Origin: Stakelama pacifica
Lineage (GTDB): Bacteria; Pseudomonadota; Alphaproteobacteria; Sphingomonadales; Sphingomonadaceae
Assembly: GCF_004361835.1 (NCBI RefSeq)
Contig: NZ_SNWD01000002.1
Coordinates: 186,001 to 250,000, forward strand
Length of the DNA: 64,000 nt
Reading direction: 5' to 3'
Shown here: piece after piece, positions 56,774 to 64,000 of the stretch
Layout of the letters: each line of letters begins with the position of its first letter
How positions within the stretch are numbered: the first letter of the stretch is position 1
Program-made: the position numbers and the translations under genes
The notes under the pieces: model-generated
The model's database searches: none
The model's input: the letters and a program-made list of their open reading frames with translations, nothing else
What the model was told of the DNA's origin: nothing

Positions 56774-57811
56774 TCATTCGCCGGGCGTTTCCGGCTCCGC
56801 CACCGGCTCGGGAACCGCGCCCGGTGCAAAGCCATGGCTCATCCCCGCATGATAGCCGAGCGTCGATTGCCCGCGCACCGGCCCCGCCACATCCTGCACC
56901 AGATAGAGCGGCCGCCGCTTCGATTCGACATAAAGCCGCCCGAGATATTCGCCGATCATGCCCAGCACGAACATCTGCACCGCGCCCAGTATCACGACGA
57001 CCAGCATGGTGGAGGTCCAGCCCTGCACTGCCGATCCGCTGATCCAGCCGAAGGCGATATAGAGGATCAGCAGCAGCGAAAGCCCGGTGAGCCACAGCCC
57101 GACATGGCTGGCAAAACGCAGCGGCGCGGTGGAAAAGCCGGTGACCGCGTCGAGCGCGAAGCGGATCATCTTCGACAGCGGATATTTGGTCTCCCCCGCA
57201 TGGCGCTCCGCCCGGTCATAAGCAAAGGGAACCTGACGAAACCCGATCCACGCCACCATGCCGCGAATGAAGCGCGCCTGTTCGGGCAGGCTGAGCAGCG
57301 CATCTAGCGCGCGGCGGCTCATCAGCCGGAAATCGCCGGTGTCGAGCGGGATCGGCGTATCGGTAACGCGGTCGAGCACGCGGTAAAAGGCAGCGGCGGT
57401 CAGCTTCTTGAAAAACGTCTCGCCCTCGCGGCGGCGGCGCACGGCATAGACGACGTCCGCCCCCTGCGCGCGCATTGTTTCGCGCATATCGGCGAGCAGT
57501 TCGGGCGGGTCCTGAAGATCGGCATCGATGATCAGGATTTCCTCACCCGCGCACAGATCGAGCCCTGCGGTAAGGGCAAGCTGATGCCCGTGATTGCGCG
57601 ACAGGTTGATGGCGACGAGATGGGGGTCGGCGGCCGCAAGCCGCTGCATCACCGGCCAGCTATCGTCGCGCGACCCGTCATTGACGAACACGATCTCGTA
57701 ATCCTCGCCCACCGCAGCGCGCGCCGCGCCGGTAACGCGGGCGTGCAGCATGTCGAGACAGGCCGCTTCGTTATAACAGGGTACGACGATCGAGAGACGG
57801 GGGCGATTCAT
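56774..57811 (-). CDS. GT2 glycosyltransferase, polyprenyl-phosphate type (GtrB/ArnC-like)
   Basis: A 345-residue membrane glycosyltransferase. The GT-A domain has VPCYNEAACLDML, VNDGSRDDSW, the catalytic DADLQDPPE and GDFRLMSRRALDAL. Two C-terminal helices (about 235-290) anchor it, and a Pro/Glu-rich tail follows. Such enzymes load a sugar onto undecaprenyl phosphate for envelope glycan modification. No partner flippase gene is adjacent. It lies upstream of mntH in the same direction. Confidence 0.9.
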   Translation of the reverse strand: MNRPRLSIVVPCYNEAACLDMLHARVTGAARAAVGEDYEIVFVNDGSRDDSWPVMQRLAAADPHLVAINLSRNHGHQLALTAGLDLCAGEEILIIDADLQDPPELLADMRETMRAQGADVVYAVRRRREGETFFKKLTAAAFYRVLDRVTDTPIPLDTGDFRLMSRRALDALLSLPEQARFIRGMVAWIGFRQVPFAYDRAERHAGETKYPLSKMIRFALDAVTGFSTAPLRFASHVGLWLTGLSLLLILYIAFGWISGSAVQGWTSTMLVVVILGAVQMFVLGMIGEYLGRLYVESKRRPLYLVQDVAGPVRGQSTLGYHAGMSHGFAPGAVPEPVAEPETPGE

Positions 57812-57875
57812 GGCCGGCCTCTTTAACGCCCCGTTTCGCCCGCGTCATCGCTTTGTTGCGGACGAACGGACCGGA

Positions 57876-58274
57876 TTATTCGGGAAGGAAGCGGCGCGAC
57901 ACGTCGCGTGCGATCCGCATCGGGCGCATGGTCGACGCGTCGAGCGAGCACCATGTGCTCTTCACCTCGGCCAGAACATCCTCGCCGCGCTTGATAAAGG
58001 TACGGAACAGCGCGCGGGCGCCCTCGACCCGCTCGGCCACCACCGTGGCGACGATGTCGTCCTCAAGGAAGGCCGGGCGGCGATAGGTAATCTCATGCTT
58101 CAGCGCGACCCAGAGGTGGCGGGCGACATCCTCCGCCGGCGCGATCTTTTCCCAATAGGCCACCACCGCTTCCTGAACCCAGTTCAGATAGACCGCATTG
58201 TTGACATGACCCATGAAGTCGATGTCGTCGGGCGCTATCGCAATGTCGTGCTGATGGGGATGCATGGCGCGCAT
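57876..58274 (-). CDS. 4HBT-fold acyl-CoA thioesterase
   Basis: About 132 residues, one hotdog domain. The active-site motif DIDFMGHVNNAVYLNWVQEA (about 17-36) is the 4-hydroxybenzoyl-CoA thioesterase type, and ALKHEITYRRPAFLEDDIVA is the following strand pair. It would hydrolyse an acyl-CoA or acyl-ACP; substrate unknown. A GTG at 58292 and an ATG at 58265 are other possible starts. It follows rsh by 35 nt on the same strand. Confidence 0.87.
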   Translation of the reverse strand: MRAMHPHQHDIAIAPDDIDFMGHVNNAVYLNWVQEAVVAYWEKIAPAEDVARHLWVALKHEITYRRPAFLEDDIVATVVAERVEGARALFRTFIKRGEDVLAEVKSTWCSLDASTMRPMRIARDVSRRFLPE

Positions 58275-58308
58275 TGTATCGTTTGCTGACACCAGTGTCG
58301 ATAAGCGA

Positions 58309-60399
58309 TTATATCCGTTCGGCCGAACTTACCGCTTCAGCCGCGCGAAGCGCCGCGAGCAATTTCATCAGATGCGCCGCATCGCGCACCTGCACATGCA
58401 CCGTATTGGTGTGGAACGTGGTGTCGCGGGTATCGAGCTGCAATTCCATGATATTTGCCCGGTGCGCGCCGATGATCGTCGCCACCACGCCCAGCGCGCC
58501 GGGTTCGTTCTTCAGCGTCACCGCGACGCGCGCGATACCGCCTTCGGCGCCCTCCCCCCAGGCGAGATCGACCCATACCGCATCTTCCGCCGAATCGAGC
58601 TGTTCGCAGGTGATCGAATGCACCTCGATCGCGCTGTCGGGGCGGCGAATGCCGACGATCCGGTCGCCCGGTACGGGGCGGCAGCATTCGGCGAGCGTAT
58701 AGGCAATGCCGGGGGTAAGGCCGGTGATCGAAATCGCCCGCTGCTGCCGCGGCAGTGCAGCGATTTCCGACCGGTCGGCCGAACCGGGCATCAGCGCCTC
58801 CATCACATCGAAATCGCTGACCTTTTGCGTCGCGATGGCGTCCATCAGCGTCGCTTCGTCGGGATATTTGAGGCGTTTCAGCGCATCGGCCAGCGCGTCC
58901 TCGCCCACCGGGACCGGCAGCCGTGCGACGATCTCGTCATAGAGCTTATGGCCGAGCGCCACCGTTTCCGACCGCGCCTTTTGCCGCAAATGGCGGCGGA
59001 TCGCGGCGCGCGCCTTACCCGTAATCGCGAAGTTCAGCCAATTGGGCTGCGGCTGCTGCGCCTTCGACCGCAAAATCCGCACCTGATCGCCATTTTCGAT
59101 CGCGGTGCGCAGCGGCACGACACGGCCGTTGATCTTCGCGCCCACCGCCTGATCGCCGAGATCGGTGTGCACGGCATAAGCGAAATCGATCGGCGTCGCG
59201 CCCTTGGGCAGCTGGATCAGCTCGCCCGCCGGGGTGAAAGCGAAGATGCGATCCTGATACATCGCCATGCGGGTATGTTCGAGCAGCTCTTCAGGGCTCG
59301 CCGCATTGTCGAGAATTTCGACAAGATCCTGAATCCAGCGGATCTGCGTATCGGGCCGTACCCCGTCCTGCTTATAGGCCCAGTGCGCGGCAAGGCCATA
59401 TTCGGCCTGATGATGCATTTGCCGCGTGCGAATCTGCACTTCGATCCGCTGCTGCTGCGCCAGCATCACGGTGGTGTGGAGCGATCGATAGCCGTTACGC
59501 TTGGGCGTCGAAATATAATCCTTGAACCGTCCCGGCACCATCGGCCAGCGGCGATGGATCAGGCCCAATGCGCGATAGCATTGCTCTTCGGTATCGACGA
59601 TCACGCGAAAGGCAGTGACGTCCGACAATTGCTCCATGCTGACATGGCGTTCGGACATTTTGCGCCAGATCGAAAAGGGATGTTTCTCCCGCCCCGAAAT
59701 CTCGCATTCGATCCCGCCGCGCTGCAATATCTGGTGCAGCCCGGCGGAAATCTTCTCGATCCGGTCCTCGCCATCTTCTTTCAGCGCGTCGAGGCGACGC
59801 GTGATCGATTCGAACGCTTCGGGTTCGATCTCGCGAAAGGCTAGGCTCTGCATCTCGCGCATGAATTCGTACATGCCTATCCGCTCGGCGAGCGGGGCAT
59901 AGATATCCATCGTCTCACGCGCGATCCGCTTGCGCTTGTCCGGATTCTTGATGTGATGGAGCGTGCGCATATTGTGCAGCCGGTCGGCGAGCTTGACCAG
60001 CAGCACGCGGATATCATCCGACATGGCGAGCAGGAATTTGCGCAGATTTTCCGCCGCGCGCTCATTTTCGGACTGCGCCTCGATCTTGGAAAGTTTGGTG
60101 ACGCCATCGACCATGCGCGCCACAGCGGGACCGAATTTGGCGAGAATTTCCTCCGGCGTCGCCACCGTATCCTCGATCGTATCGTGCAGGATCGCTGTCG
60201 CGATCGTCTCGCTGTCGAGATGGAGGTCGGTCAGTATCCCCGCCACCTCGATCGGATGGCTGAAATAGGGATCGCCGGAGGCGCGCTTTTGCGACCCGTG
60301 CGCCTGCATCGAAAAGACATAGGCACGGTTCAGCAACGCCTCATCGGCGCCGGGATCGTAGTCGAGGACCCGATCAACAAGTTCATATTGGCGCAGCAC
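58309..60399 (-). CDS. rsh: Bifunctional (p)ppGpp synthetase/hydrolase (Rsh)
   Basis: A 696-residue RelA/SpoT enzyme controlling the stringent response. The HD hydrolase domain has FSHPIEVA and LHDTIEDT (about 71-78). The synthetase domain contains GREKHPFSIWRKM and AFRVIVDTEEQCYRALGLIH. It is followed by a TGS domain (FTPAGELIQLPKGATPIDFAYAVH split across the loop) and a C-terminal ACT domain. Both catalytic halves look intact, as expected for the single Rsh of alphaproteobacteria. I start at the GTG at 60399 (VLRQYELVDRV), where homologues begin, instead of the ATG at 60435 that adds an Arg-rich tail. Confidence 0.94.
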   Translation of the reverse strand: MLRQYELVDRVLDYDPGADEALLNRAYVFSMQAHGSQKRASGDPYFSHPIEVAGILTDLHLDSETIATAILHDTIEDTVATPEEILAKFGPAVARMVDGVTKLSKIEAQSENERAAENLRKFLLAMSDDIRVLLVKLADRLHNMRTLHHIKNPDKRKRIARETMDIYAPLAERIGMYEFMREMQSLAFREIEPEAFESITRRLDALKEDGEDRIEKISAGLHQILQRGGIECEISGREKHPFSIWRKMSERHVSMEQLSDVTAFRVIVDTEEQCYRALGLIHRRWPMVPGRFKDYISTPKRNGYRSLHTTVMLAQQQRIEVQIRTRQMHHQAEYGLAAHWAYKQDGVRPDTQIRWIQDLVEILDNAASPEELLEHTRMAMYQDRIFAFTPAGELIQLPKGATPIDFAYAVHTDLGDQAVGAKINGRVVPLRTAIENGDQVRILRSKAQQPQPNWLNFAITGKARAAIRRHLRQKARSETVALGHKLYDEIVARLPVPVGEDALADALKRLKYPDEATLMDAIATQKVSDFDVMEALMPGSADRSEIAALPRQQRAISITGLTPGIAYTLAECCRPVPGDRIVGIRRPDSAIEVHSITCEQLDSAEDAVWVDLAWGEGAEGGIARVAVTLKNEPGALGVVATIIGAHRANIMELQLDTRDTTFHTNTVHVQVRDAAHLMKLLAALRAAEAVSSAERI

Positions 60400-60448
60400 G
60401 CGACCTAGATGCCGCCGCCTGCTGCTGCTTGGCAACGATTTTGTGCGT

Positions 60449-60763
60449 TCAGCCCGCGCGAGCGTTGCATTTTGCGAGTGCCGCCTCGTCCAGCGCTGCT
60501 CCGTCCACGATAAAGGCGGTCAGCGTGCCCACCTTGCGCGCCAGAAGCTGGCATATCACCATGTCGCGCTGGCCGTCATGCGAGGCGGTGCAGCCATCCT
60601 TGTTGCAGTGCCAGACGGTGTTGCGGGTGACCAGCGTCGCATCGTCCGATGCGGCGGCGGGAACGCCAAGATAGACGCCGGGCGCGGCAAGCGCTGGCGT
60701 CGCGGCGGTGAACAGCGTGGCTGCGGAAAGCGAAAGAAACAGGCGCATGGGAATGGCTTTCAT
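60449..60763 (-). CDS. CC_3452-family small exported protein
   Basis: A 104-residue protein with a signal sequence (MRLFLSLSAATLFTAATPALA). The mature part has TVWHCNKDGCTASHDGQRD, with two cysteines, then ICQLLARKVGTLTAFIVDG and a closing ALAKCNA. This pattern (W-x-C, G/T-C, late KCNA) is that of the CC_3452 family seen in Caulobacter and sphingomonads. Function unknown; four cysteines suggest disulfides. An ATG at 60748 may be the true start. It lies 49 bp upstream of rsh on the same strand. Confidence 0.8.
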   Translation of the reverse strand: MKAIPMRLFLSLSAATLFTAATPALAAPGVYLGVPAAASDDATLVTRNTVWHCNKDGCTASHDGQRDMVICQLLARKVGTLTAFIVDGAALDEAALAKCNARAG

Positions 60764-60886
60764 CCGGTTTATATGCGCTGCAGCATTATCTTACCCGGAT
60801 GTAGGTTGCAATATAAAACTGGTGATGCGATGCAGTGCTGACTTTGGCCTTTGGCGAAGCGCGATTTGCGGGGTAGGATCAGGGCG

Positions 60887-61372
60887 ATGGGCGATACGAT
60901 ACGAGAACCTTTGCGCCAGCTCGCGACGAGCTGCAGCCTTCCCGCCGCGCTGGAGGCGATGGGCGAACGCTGGTCGTTCCTGATCCTGCGCGCCGCCTTT
61001 AACGGCCTGCATCATTTCGAGGAATATCAGTCGGAACTGGGGATTGCGCGCAATATCCTTTCGAACCGGCTCGCCCGGCTGGTCGATCATGGCATTCTGG
61101 AACGCAGTTCGCTGGCCGAGGATCGGCGCAAGATCGCCTATCACCTCACCGATAAGGGCCATGCGCTGCTTCCCACCATGGTCGCGCTGCGCCAATGGGG
61201 CGAACGCTGGGAAACCGGCACGCCCGCCAGCCCGGTGCTGGTCGATGCCCGCGACAGGAAACCCGTCGCCCGCGTGGCGGTGCTGTCGCATGACGGGCGG
61301 CGGCTCGAACGCGGCGACCTGCTCTGGGCGCTTCCCGAAGAGGTGTTCGGCGAGGCGGCAGGCGCGGAGTAA
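60887..61372 (+). CDS. HxlR-family transcriptional regulator
   Basis: A 161-residue winged-helix repressor/activator. The domain starts CSLPAALEAMGERWSFLILRAAF and continues GIARNILSNRLARLVDHGILERS and YHLTDKGHALLPTMVAL, the HxlR signature. The first cysteine (SCSLP) is the position often used for redox or electrophile sensing in this family. The ATG at 60887 is chosen, since homologues begin just before it. Divergent from the CC_3452 gene; no obvious target operon next to it, and the repeat at 61380 follows. Confidence 0.9.
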   Translation: MGDTIREPLRQLATSCSLPAALEAMGERWSFLILRAAFNGLHHFEEYQSELGIARNILSNRLARLVDHGILERSSLAEDRRKIAYHLTDKGHALLPTMVALRQWGERWETGTPASPVLVDARDRKPVARVAVLSHDGRRLERGDLLWALPEEVFGEAAGAE

Positions 61373-61379
61373 TACCGGC

Positions 61380-61547
61380 CTGCACGGATGGCGCCCCATC
61401 CCCCCGCCGTCATGCCGGCGCAATGGTTTCTGCTGCAGGTGCGCGGCTCCGTTCTCCCCAATCCCCCCGGAGACCCCAGCTTTCGCTGGGGTGACGACGG
61501 GTGGTGAGGATCGCGATACGCAGATAGGTCCGCATAAACGCGGCCTG
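61380..61547. repeat. 168-bp dispersed repeat, copy B
   Basis: The partner of 9414-9582. CCGCCGTCATGCCGGCGCA, CTCCGTTCTCCCCAA, GACCCCAGCTTTCGC and CGCATAAACGC occur in the same order and spacing. The copies differ by scattered substitutions and one variable block (61422-61443). It starts 8 nt after the HxlR stop. No coding potential is evident. Confidence 0.85.
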
Positions 61548-61570
61548 GTATTAGCCGGCCGGCAATAGAA

Positions 61571-63937
61571 TCACGGAATGGCGGGCGGCTCGGTCTTCAC
61601 CGCCCATGCCCGGTTCGGCGTTTTGCCCAACGTGAAGTCGAGCGTTCCGCCCTTCGCCACCAGATCGGCATCGATCCATGCTCGGTGGAGCGGCTTTCCG
61701 TTCAGGCGAAGCGCCTGAACATAGGGCGCATCGGCTTCGGCACCGGCTGCGCGGATCGTGATCTTCGCGCCGGGCCGATCGATCACCGCCGCAGGGAAGA
61801 GCGGACTGCCCACCACCAGCTCGGCACGGCCGGGATAAAGCGGATACAGGCCAAGCGCGGACCAGACATACCAGGACGACATCTGACCCAGATCGTCATT
61901 GCCCGAAATGCCGTCGGGCCGGTCGGTCCAGATCTGGCGCATCGCCGCGCGCACCGTTTCCTGCGTCTTCCAGGGCTGACCGACAAAGTCATAGAGCCAG
62001 GGCGACCCGATCGACGGTTCGTTATCGAGTTCGGCATGGAGCGGCCCGGATTTGGTCACCGCCCAGCTGCCGTCGACATTGCGGAAAAACGCATCGAGCC
62101 GTTGTGCCGCCGCCGCCTTACCGCCCAGCGCATCGATCAGCCCGGCGGGATCGAACGGCACCATCCACAGATATTGCGCGCCGCTGCCTTCGACGAATTC
62201 GTCGAACGAAGCAGGGTCGAAATCGGGCCAGCTGCCATCGGCGTTGCGCGGCTGGATATAGCCGCCCGCCGGCGTCGCTTTCGGGTTGAAAAGGTTGCGC
62301 CAATAGCCCGACCGTTCGCGAAAGCGCCGCTCGCCCGCCCGGTCCCCGGCAATCCGGGCAAGCTCGGCGAGCCCGAAATCCGCCGCCGCCAGTTCGAGCG
62401 TGTCCGAGGCCGATCCCCATCCCGGCGCGCCGACCGGCATGTAATGCAGATTCATCCATTGATCGAGGCCGGGCCGCTGCCCCACGCACAGCACCGGGCA
62501 CCCCTTGCGGCTAAGGTCGAGGGCAGTCGGAACGGTTGCTGCACGTTTCAGCGACGCATAGGCCCCCTTCACATCGAAATCCCGCCCGCCAAAGGCATAG
62601 ATCGCCGCGAGCGAGGGCGGCGACGGATCGCCGTTCATCACGCCCGTAGCGCCGGTGATATGCGTCCAGCGGTCCCACACGCCATGATTTTGCTGCGCCT
62701 GATTGAACAGCGACTGCGCGATGTCCGACCCGCGCTGAGGGTCGAGCAGCGTCACCAGCTGCAATTGCGAGCGATAGACGTCCCAGCCCGAATAATTGGC
62801 ATATTGCGCCCGCTGCCCTTTCGAGAGCGAATGCACCTCACCGTCGAACCCGCGATAGCGCCCGTCGCTGTCGCTATAGAGATTGGGTTCGAGCAATGCG
62901 TGATACAGCGCGGTGTAGAAGACGGTGCGATCCGCATCGCCGCCGCCGGTGATCGCAATTTTGCCGAGCGCTGCGTCCCAATGCTTCGTCGCCCGGTCGC
63001 GGATAGAATCAAAGCTGGTGCCTGCCGGGCTTTCGGCGGCAAGGTTCGCCCGCGCGCCCGCTTCATCGACATAGGATATGCCAATCCGCGCAGTGATGGT
63101 GCGCCCCTTTTCGGTATCGAAGCGAATCCAGCCGCCAGCGCCCTTGCCCGCAGGCGGGTGTCCGCGTGTGCCGTAGGTGGTGCCGCCGCCGCCATGATCA
63201 GCGCCCTTGCTCACCTGCTCATCGCGCCAGGTGCCACCAACCTCGAACGGCTGATCGAAGACCGCGACGAAGTGCAGCGTATAATAGCTTTCGCGCCGGT
63301 CCTCGGCCAGATATCCGCAGAAATTGCCCGACGTTACCGACCCGCTGACGGTGCGGGTGGCGGGATCGATCTTCAGCGTCGAATCGGTGCTGCCGACTTC
63401 GCTGTCCGAGGTGCGGAATAGAAGGTTTGCAGGGCGCCCCTCCGGAAACTTGAACCGGCCGATCGCGGTTCGCTCGGTCGCTGACAGATCGACCGCGACG
63501 CCATTGCCCAGCGTTACCGAATAGCTGCCGGGACTCGCTTTCTCCTTCGCATGGTCGATGATCGCGGCATAGCTCAGCCCCGCCTGAACCGAAGACGGCG
63601 AAACCTCCACGTCACGGGTGATCGGCATGATCGGTATGTCGCCGCTCGCCCCCGTGCAGCCGGTTCCCGACACATGGGTCAGGCTGAACCCCTTGATGCC
63701 GTTCGAGCGCCATTCATACCCCCCCGGCGCTGCGATCGGGAAACCATGGCCGGGAAGCGCCGTTTCCTCCGGACTGAATGCGACCATTCCGAACGGCAAC
63801 GTCGCGCCGGGATAGACATTGCCGCCATTGGTCGTGCCGATGAACGGATTGACCTCCGCTGACGGCCCCCGCCCCTGCGCATGCGCCGAAAGCGGAAGCG
63901 TCAGTATCAGTGCGCCGAGGATGGTTCGTGCGTTCAT
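61571..63937 (-). CDS. GH92 exo-alpha-mannosidase
   Basis: A 788-residue exported glycosidase (signal MNARTILGALILTLPLSAHA). The N-terminal beta-sandwich opens VNPFIGTTNGGNVYPGATLP, with SLTHVSGTGC next, all hallmarks of calcium-dependent GH92 alpha-mannosidases. The helical barrel contains GFDGEVHSL, YSGWDVYRSQLQL and GNDDLGQMSSWYVW, which carries catalytic-site residues. It should trim alpha-mannose from glycans in the periplasm. AAAGGA lies 8 nt before the ATG. The linkage specificity (1,2 or other) cannot be told. It is far from the galactan genes. The 63 bp to the window edge show only its 5' region. Confidence 0.93.
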   Translation of the reverse strand: MNARTILGALILTLPLSAHAQGRGPSAEVNPFIGTTNGGNVYPGATLPFGMVAFSPEETALPGHGFPIAAPGGYEWRSNGIKGFSLTHVSGTGCTGASGDIPIMPITRDVEVSPSSVQAGLSYAAIIDHAKEKASPGSYSVTLGNGVAVDLSATERTAIGRFKFPEGRPANLLFRTSDSEVGSTDSTLKIDPATRTVSGSVTSGNFCGYLAEDRRESYYTLHFVAVFDQPFEVGGTWRDEQVSKGADHGGGGTTYGTRGHPPAGKGAGGWIRFDTEKGRTITARIGISYVDEAGARANLAAESPAGTSFDSIRDRATKHWDAALGKIAITGGGDADRTVFYTALYHALLEPNLYSDSDGRYRGFDGEVHSLSKGQRAQYANYSGWDVYRSQLQLVTLLDPQRGSDIAQSLFNQAQQNHGVWDRWTHITGATGVMNGDPSPPSLAAIYAFGGRDFDVKGAYASLKRAATVPTALDLSRKGCPVLCVGQRPGLDQWMNLHYMPVGAPGWGSASDTLELAAADFGLAELARIAGDRAGERRFRERSGYWRNLFNPKATPAGGYIQPRNADGSWPDFDPASFDEFVEGSGAQYLWMVPFDPAGLIDALGGKAAAAQRLDAFFRNVDGSWAVTKSGPLHAELDNEPSIGSPWLYDFVGQPWKTQETVRAAMRQIWTDRPDGISGNDDLGQMSSWYVWSALGLYPLYPGRAELVVGSPLFPAAVIDRPGAKITIRAAGAEADAPYVQALRLNGKPLHRAWIDADLVAKGGTLDFTLGKTPNRAWAVKTEPPAIP

Positions 63938-64000
63938 CGATTCTGTCCTTTTGCTGGTCGGGCGCGCTTATGCTTCGCTCGTGAACGAAGGCGGCCGGTC

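Noticed and set aside
61571..63937. GH92 as part of the galactan locus
   Set aside because: It is separated by about 6 kb of unrelated genes, lies on the other strand, and lacks the TATTGTCTGA motif in the short upstream region visible.

Overview
The window is high-GC DNA from an alphaproteobacterium, most likely a sphingomonad (Sphingomonadaceae-like). Pointers are an orphan PEP-CTERM/EPS regulatory set (PrsK, PrsR and its glycosyltransferase), a CC_3452-family exported protein, an FzlA-type GST fold protein, a gltD-DUF2059-gltB operon, a Uup-type ABC-F protein, and dispersed imperfect-palindrome repeats of the kind that litter sphingomonad genomes. Genus-level assignment is inference; no rRNA is present.

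Layout. 1-9.3 kb: a cut-off DUF482 acyltransferase-like gene, a sulfur-metabolism operon (sseA-metC-mscS), an Fe-S photolyase divergent from queF, an OPT transporter and dinB. 9.4-18.8 kb: a dispersed repeat and a strong bidirectional terminator, the membrane quality-control cluster hflK-hflC-degP, mrp with a CoA-binding protein gene, a very large HAD protein, and dapD with a HAD nucleotidase. 18.9-28.9 kb: a subtilase with an outer-membrane barrel, a luciferase-like oxidoreductase, a 57-residue protein, a PepSY/response-regulator/kinase operon, uup, an HWE-type kinase and a DUF815 ATPase.

28.9-40.8 kb is the signalling and envelope zone: prsR, prsK and an EPS sugar transferase in one overlapping operon, an HNH endonuclease, a HisN-type phosphatase, outer-membrane phospholipase A, an exported peroxiredoxin, a diguanylate cyclase, then a near-consensus sigma-54 promoter with an upstream palindrome in front of two micro-proteins, an SDR stress protein, a PEBP protein and fzlA. 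40.9-49.5 kb: glutamate synthase, uppP and an NDUFA9-like reductase.

49.5-64 kb: tRNA-Leu(CAG) with the stub of a tyrosine integrase, followed by what looks like a galactan-degrading locus (GntR regulator, exported aldose 1-epimerase, GH27, GH30), then mntH, a GT2 glycosyltransferase, a thioesterase, rsh, a small exported protein, an HxlR regulator, a second copy of the 9.4-kb repeat and a GH92 alpha-mannosidase.

The most interesting signals are regulatory: the sigma-54 promoter and palindrome driving two tiny membrane proteins close to a sigma-54 activator (PrsR), and an identical decamer in front of both the GntR regulator and the GH27-GH30 operon. No exosortase, PEP-CTERM protein, CRISPR array, intact prophage or insertion sequence was seen.
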